This document shows positions 4,285-9,203 of a stretch of DNA of 9,203 nt, piece by piece. Under the pieces are notes generated by a model, which saw only the letters and a program-made list of their open reading frames with translations, ran no database searches and was not told the DNA's origin. Source of the DNA: DASPXY01 sp038227745 (GTDB taxonomy: Bacteria; Planctomycetota; Planctomycetia; Gemmatales; Gemmataceae); NCBI GenBank assembly GCA_038227745.1, contig JBBRPS010000404.1, positions 1 to 9,203 on the forward strand, in the 5' to 3' direction. Within the stretch, counting starts at the first letter, position 1. Every line of letters begins with the position of its first letter. The position numbers and the translations under genes were made by a program.

Positions 4285-6963
4285 TCACCAGCAGGCGCGC
4301 ACCTCCACGCGCGCGTCGAACGGCTGATCCGGGGCGGCGCCAAAGGTGTCGCCCAGCGCGGCGGAGAGGTCGTCGCGCCCCGTCCACTCGGGGGCGCTGC
4401 CGGACAGCCCGCGCACGCCGATCCCGCCGACCTCGATCCGCTCGCTGAAGGACCAGCTCGTCGGCGGCCCCTTCGGCCCGGCCGGCACCTTGGCGGCGCC
4501 GGGCAACTGCGCCGACCGCCCCGCGTCGAGCAGGTCGAGGTGCAGTGTGACGCCGGTGCCGTCGCCGTCCCGTTCCGCGCTCCAGCGCACGGCACGCACC
4601 CACCGCGGGAGCTTCTTGACCAGTGACGTGAGGATGTCGATGAAGGCCTGTGGCTCCAGCGGCTGGCCCTTCAAGCCGTTCAGCCGGGCGGCGAGCGCGG
4701 CGTCGGGCGCGAGCGATTTTTCCGTCACGATCACCTCAACGACGGTGGACGCCAGTCGGCGGGCCAGACCGTCCAGCAGGGCGCTGGCCGGTTCGTCCTT
4801 CCGCAGCGGCTTTCGCCGCGCCAGCACGCCCGGCAGCGCCCCCAGCCCGAGACGTTCGATCTGCCGCTGCACCTTGGCCCGCCCCTCCTCGGGGGCGCTC
4901 AGCAGCCGGTCCAGCAGCGGGCGCAGCCTGGCGTCGGCGACGGGCTCGATGCGCCGCGGCACGGGCAGCGGCACGGCTGGCAGTCCGTTAGCCGCGCGCC
5001 AGGCGTTCTTGACGACCAGCCGGCCGCGCTCGCGCTTCGCCCGCGGCGCGGACAGGTCGAAGGGGTACTTCGCCGCGTCGAGCCGGTAGAGGACGTGGGC
5101 GGCCATGTCGCAGATGCGCGGGTCGGAGTAATGCTTGTCGCCCCAGCCGCCGGACATCCCCAGCCGCATGTCCGTGTCGTCCAGGCAGGCCGCCAGCACG
5201 CGCTCGACAGCCGCGCGCAGCTCGCGCAGGTCCGCGCGCGGCTTGACCGCGCCGGGCTTCAGCGGCACCTCGGCCAGCGATCGCACCACGGACAGGCGCA
5301 CGTCCACCGACCGTTTGAGCAGGTCCTTGCCGAGTGCCGTCACCCCTTCCACGGTGCCGCTGCGGGCCAGGAAGGTGAGGATGCCTCCCAGTCCCTCCGA
5401 CGGGTCAGTGCCCTTGTCGCCCTTCGGCCGGTGCCCGTGCCATTCCGCGATCGTGGCCGGGACGCCCTCACCGCGGCCGTGCTTGTGCAGCCCCCAGGCG
5501 GCGGCCACGCGGCTCGCCCGGTAGGGGCCGTCCTTGACCTCGGCCGACAGGAACGGCAGGGGGCCATCGCCCTTCACCCACGACGCTAGCTCGACCAGGT
5601 AGCTCCGCGTCCAGCCGTCGCGGGCCGCCCGGGCGCCGGCGGTCAGGGCGGGCAGCGCCTCGTCGGGGTACTTCTCCAGCAGCCGGTGCCCCAGCCCCGT
5701 GCTGTTCGCGTCGCCCTTCTCGACTCCCTCGATCAGCATGCGCTTTTCGCCCTTCTTGCGCACCTCGTTGTACCAGGCCCAGATCTCGACCTTGACGCTC
5801 GCGCCCTTGCCGTCCTTGAACATGGCGCCGTTGGTGTGAGTGCGGCGGTAGAAGCGCCGGGCGGCGATGTCACTGAGGATGCGTTCGGCACAGTCGGCGA
5901 CGCGGAGCACATGGTGCGAGAAGTAGAAGTCGCGGTGGTACCCAACCGAGCGCGTGAAGCGCTCGTCGTCCAGCGCCTCGATGAGCTGCGGTACGGCGTC
6001 GAGGCCCATCTTCCGCAACTGGTGGGCCGGCGAATTCTCCTTGTCGTTGAAGATGTCGCAGGAGCCGGGCTGGCCCCACTGCCGGCCGTTCTGGTCGCGG
6101 AGGCGGAAGATCAGCTCGGCGATCTGCTCCTTCTTGCTCAGCTTCTCGAACGGCTTGCCGGCCTGGCGCTTCTTCGCGTACCCAGCGTCCTCGCGGATCA
6201 TCGTCTTGAGGAGGTCGGCGGTTTCGCGGGCGCGCTTGTGGTGCTCGCTGTCGGGGAAGTTACGGGCGATGTGCTCGAAGCGCTCCAGGAACTGGGCGCG
6301 GGAGATCTTCGGGTTGCCGAAGTCGAGGATCGCCTGCCACATCAGGGCATGGGCAAGGTCGCCGGCGACCTTGTCCTGCACCGTCCGACCCGGGGCGCCC
6401 TCGCGGAAGCCAAAGCTCCTGGCCGCACCGGCGTGGTCGAACAACTCGGCGGCCGACCCGTCGAGGCCGTGGCGCCAGCAGGCCCAGGCCAGCACGAACA
6501 GTTCGCCGCGCTCGGAGAAGGCCCGGCCGAAGCCCCGCCATGAGCGGCCTTCCTCGCTGTCCTTCTCGCGCAGGACCTTGAGGCGTTCGGCAGCGGCCCT
6601 GGCCGGGGCGAGGGCCTCGTAGCCGACGCGGGCGTGCTCGGGAGTGCCGGGCGGAGTCTTCTTGAACGTCACCGTCGAGAGGCTGAGACTGAGGACGGAA
6701 AAGGTGTCGCCCCTGTCCTCGGTGAGGAAGCCGTGGAGGTAGCGGTTCGTGGGGGGCTCGCCTGCCCTCTGATATCCCTGGCCGGTGGCGACGTGGACGA
6801 ACTTGCGTCCCTTGACGCCCGGGAAGCCGAGGGTGCCGAACCAGCGGAATGCCTTGACGCGCTCCTGCGCGGTGGAGGCGTAGGGCTTCTCTTCCTGGCC
6901 GCCCGAGCGAGCCGCGGCGACGAGGAGCGTTGCGAGGACGGCGGCGATGCAGGCTCTGGCCAT
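4285..6963 (-). CDS. Large exported protein with HEAT-like helical repeats, 892 residues
   Basis: The start at 6963 gives MARACIAAVLATLLVAAARS, a signal peptide ending near residue 20, so the protein is exported. GGAG lies 10 nt upstream; a further 38 open codons upstream would bury the signal and are unlikely. The N-terminal part (about 30-110) has RWFGTLGFPGVKGRKFVHV and other Gly-rich strands. Residues 115-290 are mostly helical and TPR-like, for example QFLERFEHIARNFPDSEHHK (224-243). HEAT-like helix pairs follow: KMGLDAVPQLIEALDDERF (318-336), the ALPALTAGARAA region (436-447), and GTVEGVTALGKDLLKRSVDV (536-555), with Arg-Leu-Ser-type second helices. The motif WYNEVRKKGEKRMLIEGVEKGD (397-418) is one I associate with planctomycete secreted HEAT-repeat proteins. 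The last 130 residues look like a beta-rich domain. There are no catalytic motifs or membrane helices beyond the signal. It is probably a scaffold or binding protein of the cell envelope; the role is unknown. Confidence 0.78.
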   Translation of the reverse strand: MARACIAAVLATLLVAAARSGGQEEKPYASTAQERVKAFRWFGTLGFPGVKGRKFVHVATGQGYQRAGEPPTNRYLHGFLTEDRGDTFSVLSLSLSTVTFKKTPPGTPEHARVGYEALAPARAAAERLKVLREKDSEEGRSWRGFGRAFSERGELFVLAWACWRHGLDGSAAELFDHAGAARSFGFREGAPGRTVQDKVAGDLAHALMWQAILDFGNPKISRAQFLERFEHIARNFPDSEHHKRARETADLLKTMIREDAGYAKKRQAGKPFEKLSKKEQIAELIFRLRDQNGRQWGQPGSCDIFNDKENSPAHQLRKMGLDAVPQLIEALDDERFTRSVGYHRDFYFSHHVLRVADCAERILSDIAARRFYRRTHTNGAMFKDGKGASVKVEIWAWYNEVRKKGEKRMLIEGVEKGDANSTGLGHRLLEKYPDEALPALTAGARAARDGWTRSYLVELASWVKGDGPLPFLSAEVKDGPYRASRVAAAWGLHKHGRGEGVPATIAEWHGHRPKGDKGTDPSEGLGGILTFLARSGTVEGVTALGKDLLKRSVDVRLSVVRSLAEVPLKPGAVKPRADLRELRAAVERVLAACLDDTDMRLGMSGGWGDKHYSDPRICDMAAHVLYRLDAAKYPFDLSAPRAKRERGRLVVKNAWRAANGLPAVPLPVPRRIEPVADARLRPLLDRLLSAPEEGRAKVQRQIERLGLGALPGVLARRKPLRKDEPASALLDGLARRLASTVVEVIVTEKSLAPDAALAARLNGLKGQPLEPQAFIDILTSLVKKLPRWVRAVRWSAERDGDGTGVTLHLDLLDAGRSAQLPGAAKVPAGPKGPPTSWSFSERIEVGGIGVRGLSGSAPEWTGRDDLSAALGDTFGAAPDQPFDARVEVRACW

Positions 6964-7300
6964 GACCGGCAATCTCCACGATGGGTTCGGGCGAACGGCG
7001 TCGTCGGCCCTCGACGATCCAAGGGCCGCGGCGGTGTTGGGCCTCCCTTCAAGACGCACGGCGCGGCGCCGATTCACTCCCGGCGGCGCGTGACTGGCTT
7101 GCCGTTTCGCGCTCGCGCCGCCGCGCCCGACGCTTGCCGTTTTCTCCTCGTCCAGAAGTTCGCGGTCGGGCCATGACGACCCCAGGGGCAGAGGGTCGTC
7201 CCTCTCCGCAGGGCGTTCCTGGGGGACGGCGCCGACGGGACGGGGACCTGACCCGCGTCCTGGGCTGACTTCCCGAGGTGAGGGCGTTTTTGCTTTTTTG
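6964..7300. other. Divergent intergenic stretch without a gene
   Basis: I see no convincing gene in this stretch. It is GC-rich up to about 7280 and must contain the start signals of the 892-residue gene, but no clear -35/-10 pair is visible on the minus strand. It holds an 11-bp direct repeat (gcttgccgttt at 7097-7107 and 7132-7142) and a weak 8-bp hairpin (7175-7182 with 7193-7200). It ends in two T-runs (7287-7291 and 7294-7299) just before the plus-strand promoter. Confidence 0.55.
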
Positions 7301-7328
7301 TTGACTCGCTCCGCCAGGCGGTTACACT
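7301..7328 (+). promoter_or_regulatory. Sigma-70-like promoter for the lipoprotein-pseudopilin pair
   Basis: TTGACT (7301-7306) and TACACT (7323-7328) are 16 nt apart and match the consensus at 5 and 4 of 6 positions. T-rich DNA (7287-7299) immediately upstream could act as an UP-like element. The spacer contains CCGCC-A-GGCGG (7311-7321), a palindrome positioned like an operator. The start point would be near 7335, leaving a leader of about 164 nt. Confidence 0.6.
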
Positions 7329-7498
7329 AAGAGCATTCCACAGAAATTGCGCCGCGGCGGACGCTTCCGGGCGCGCCAAACCACAAACCAGGGCGTGGCC
7401 ACTGGGTGGGACGGTTTCGACAGCGGCGTCTCCAGTGCCGTGCCTTCCCGGACTTCGCCGATTTCTGAGACTTTCTTCACGAACGGCGGTTTAACCTT

Positions 7499-7975
7499 AT
7501 GCTCGTTGCCCCTGAACACGACGCCACGCCCCCCCCGAAGCGGTTTCCGATCGCCACGGGGTTTATCCTGGCGTGCCTGGCCGCGGCCGGCTGCGGTTCC
7601 TCCGGGGATGTGTCGGTGCATCAGGTTACGGGGTCATACCAGAACCTCATGGCCATAGGTCGGGCGTACTTCCAGGCCACGAACCGGCTGGACCGGCCGC
7701 CGCTACGCACCGACGACCTCATGCCCGAGCTGAAAAAACAGGGCGATCCGGCGATACTCCTGCGCTCCCCCGACGACGGGCAGGATTACAAGATCCTCTG
7801 GGGGGTTGACGGCCGCAAGATCCGCGGCCCGGCGTCGGATTACCCGGTGATCGCTTACGAACAGCAGGGGAAGGACGGCAAGCGCTACGTGCTGCAATTC
7901 CGCCAGGTCGCTCACCTGACGGACGAGGAGTTCAAGAAGGCCCCTTTCCCGCCGGGACACCGGCCCCCCAACTGA
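7499..7975 (+). CDS. Small lipoprotein, partner of the DUF1559 protein
   Basis: This 158-residue protein has a short N-terminus, a hydrophobic stretch (17-30) and the lipobox-like LAAAGC, placing the acylated Cys at 32. It should therefore be a membrane-anchored lipoprotein. The mature part is soluble: a helix near 46-62 (YQNLMAIGRAYFQATNR), LRTDDLMPELKKQG (69-82), then a beta-like core with DDGQDYKILWGVDGRK (92-107), PVIAYEQQGKDGKRYVL (116-132) and LTDEEFKKAPFPPGH (140-154). I recall this pattern in small planctomycete lipoproteins that sit beside DUF1559 genes; no biochemical role is known to me. An in-frame stop at 7466-7468 and no other start codon in between fix the ATG at 7499, though the ribosome site is weak. 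The DUF1559 gene follows after 49 nt on the same strand, so the two are probably co-transcribed and work at the cell envelope together. Confidence 0.8.
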   Translation: MLVAPEHDATPPPKRFPIATGFILACLAAAGCGSSGDVSVHQVTGSYQNLMAIGRAYFQATNRLDRPPLRTDDLMPELKKQGDPAILLRSPDDGQDYKILWGVDGRKIRGPASDYPVIAYEQQGKDGKRYVLQFRQVAHLTDEEFKKAPFPPGHRPPN

Positions 7976-8024
7976 ACCCCGAAAGCGTCTCATTCTTCAT
8001 TCTCTCTTCCTGGCAGGGTTTCCC

Positions 8025-8984
8025 ATGAACCGGCCCGCTCGCTCCTCCCGAGAAGGCTTTACGTTGATCGAGCTGCTGGTGGTGATCGCGATTATCGCGA
8101 TCCTCATCGGCCTGCTCCTCCCCGCCGTCCAGAAGGTGCGTGAGGCCGCCGCACGCACCCAGTGCCGGAACAACCTCAAGCAGATCGGCCTCGCGTTCGC
8201 GTCGCACCACGACACCTACAAGGTCTACGCCACGGGTGGCCTGTCCTGGACGTCGGGAAACACGCGGGTATGGCTGCCCAGCGGCGTCCCCGCGGCCTAC
8301 GACCAGCAGAGCTGGGGCTGGATGTACCAGATCCTGCCCTACATCGAGCAGGGGACCGTGTGGAAGAACCCCAACGACAACCTCGTGACGGGCTTCATCG
8401 TGCCGATTTACTTCTGCCCCACCGTGGGCCAGCCCCGCGTCTACAACTACGCGCAGAACGGGAACAACTCAACGACCCGCCGTGCGATGAACGATTATCT
8501 GGGCAACGGCGGCACGTACGGCTACGGCGCCTGGAACGGTGGCGGCAGCTACGACGGCCCGATCGTGCCGACCACGTCCGGGAGCAACCGGAAAGTGCGT
8601 ATGACGGACCTGACGGACGGCACCTCGAACACCATCCTGGTCGGGGAGAAGCGCCTTTACAAGGGAGTCTGGGCGCGACAGCCGTACTGCAGTGACGATC
8701 AGGGCTACGTGGACGGCTGGGACAATGACACGATCGGTCTGGCACTGGGCCAGGCGGGGGCGGGCGGTGCGCCGGTGATCCCGCAGAACTTCGGCCCCAG
8801 TATCCCCGACGCGGCCCCCGGGAACTGCGGGTCCGTGTTCGGATCCGCGCACGACGGCGGTTGCCAGTTCGTTTTCTGTGACGGCTCGGTCCACACGATC
8901 TATTACACCATCGACCCGGCCAACTGGGTGAGGTTGTGCAGCGGCCGGGACAATCAACCGCTCGACACCGGCGGTTGGGATTGA
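8025..8984 (+). CDS. DUF1559 pseudopilin-like protein (H-X9-DG type)
   Basis: This 319-residue protein begins with a basic 10-residue leader and a type IV prepilin cleavage and methylation site, GFTLIELLVVIAII (11-24), with Glu at +5 after cleavage before F12. One hydrophobic helix (12-33) is followed by the usual helix AVQKVREAAARTQCRNNLKQIGLA (34-57). The body has the DUF1559 (PF07596) landmarks: PYIEQG (105-110), FCP (130-132), LTDGTSNTILVGEK (196-209), and the C-terminal FGSAHDGGCQFVFCDGSVH, where H276 and D286-G287 form the H-X9-DG motif. Such proteins occur in dozens to hundreds of paralogues in planctomycetes and are thought to be processed by a prepilin peptidase and displayed at the cell surface or in the periplasm; their function is unsettled. 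Length is normal. It is the second gene after a lipoprotein gene, and a strong terminator starts 30 nt past the stop. The ribosome site is weak (CAGGG before the ATG). Confidence 0.93.
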   Translation: MNRPARSSREGFTLIELLVVIAIIAILIGLLLPAVQKVREAAARTQCRNNLKQIGLAFASHHDTYKVYATGGLSWTSGNTRVWLPSGVPAAYDQQSWGWMYQILPYIEQGTVWKNPNDNLVTGFIVPIYFCPTVGQPRVYNYAQNGNNSTTRRAMNDYLGNGGTYGYGAWNGGGSYDGPIVPTTSGSNRKVRMTDLTDGTSNTILVGEKRLYKGVWARQPYCSDDQGYVDGWDNDTIGLALGQAGAGGAPVIPQNFGPSIPDAAPGNCGSVFGSAHDGGCQFVFCDGSVHTIYYTIDPANWVRLCSGRDNQPLDTGGWD

Positions 8985-9013
8985 GCGGTGATCGCTGCCC
9001 CGCAGCGGGGCCG

Positions 9014-9069
9014 ACGAGCAGGGGGCGTCGGGTCTGTCCTTACGGGCCCGGACGCCCCCTGCTCGTTTT
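9014..9069 (+). terminator. Intrinsic terminator of the lipoprotein-pseudopilin unit
   Basis: Arms 9014-9029 and 9051-9066 are perfectly complementary over 16 bp and end in TTTT (9066-9069). The 21-nt loop is long for a terminator, but two inner G-C pairs can shorten it. It starts 30 nt after the DUF1559 stop codon. Confidence 0.85.
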
Positions 9070-9118
9070 CCCATCGTGCCGGCCCTCCCCGGCGGGGCTC
9101 GACCTGCCAATCCAAATG

Positions 9119-9151
9119 ACGCACCCCGGGTCAGACGAACCCGGGGTGCGT
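9119..9151. repeat. 13-bp hairpin without a T-run
   Basis: Arms 9119-9131 and 9139-9151 are perfectly complementary over 13 bp around the 7-nt loop cagacga. No T-run follows in either direction. It touches the REP-like arm that begins at 9151, so the two may be parts of one composite element or a second, stacked terminator. Confidence 0.6.
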
Positions 9152-9203
9152 AGTGGGCCGACAGGCTCGCCTTGTAGGGTGGGCACTGCCCACCGGTCGC
9201 TCC
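9151..9203. repeat. Second copy of the REP-like arm, cut by the window edge
   Basis: Bases 9151-9195 match 4042-4086 at 41 of 45 positions and contain the same GGTGGGCACTGCCCACC palindrome. The bases after it (ggtcgctcc) resemble the centre of the other element read from its right side, so an inverted partner arm probably lies just beyond the window. Confidence 0.75.

Noticed and set aside
5686..6543. A 285-codon plus-strand open frame opposite the large helical-repeat gene.
   Set aside because: Its Ala/Leu/Val/Glu-rich sequence mirrors high-GC antisense codons; no ribosome site or family signature, and the minus-strand product has a signal peptide and recognisable repeats.
7403..7425. GGTTTCGACAG preceded by GGGTGGGAC resembles the 5' end of tmRNA.
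   Set aside because: No tag reading frame ending in Ala-Ala, no matching 3' acceptor arm with a TTCGA-type T-loop, and the following 350 nt are occupied by a convincing lipoprotein gene.

Overview
The window is GC-rich bacterial DNA that looks like the chromosome of a planctomycete, most likely of the Gemmata/Gemmataceae type. The reasons are a DUF1559 pseudopilin with a C-terminal H-X9-DG motif paired with a small lipoprotein, a long secreted protein with HEAT-like helical repeats of a style common in that phylum, and an unusually large ResB-type cytochrome c biogenesis protein next to a CcsA-type partner. Short intergenic palindromic repeats fit as well. The lineage is inferred from family resemblance, not from a marker gene.

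Layout. (1) 1-2725, minus strand: a system II cytochrome c maturation operon, resB first and then the start of ccsA, which runs off the left edge. A perfect 19-bp hairpin repeat lies between them and supplies the resB stop codon. (2) 2726-3062: a divergent control region. It holds a sigma-70-like promoter facing resB and a very good sigma-54 (-24/-12) promoter facing a 53-residue gene at 3063-3224. That gene encodes a Lys-rich protein made of 11-residue repeats, like a late-embryogenesis-abundant (LEA) or CsbD-type stress protein. Two tandem hairpins close it, and the next gene converges on them. (3) 3342-6963, minus strand: two genes for exported proteins of unknown function, a large 892-residue helical-repeat protein upstream and a 204-residue protein downstream. 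A long inverted-repeat REP/MITE-like element separates them. (4) 6964-7498: a divergent gap with a sigma-70-like promoter and a leader of about 164 nt. (5) 7499-8984, plus strand: a two-gene unit of lipoprotein plus DUF1559 pseudopilin, ended by a strong intrinsic terminator. (6) 8985-9203: no gene. It holds the terminator, a second hairpin, and one arm of the same REP-like element, cut by the right edge.

How the genes relate. ResB and CcsA together form the membrane complex that exports haem and attaches it to apocytochrome c. The lipoprotein and DUF1559 protein are probably co-transcribed cell-envelope components. The remaining genes have no clear functional link to each other. I found no CRISPR array, transposase, phage gene, tRNA or rRNA. 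The most notable points are the sigma-54-driven 11-mer repeat protein and the two families of palindromic repeats, one of which has become part of a coding sequence.
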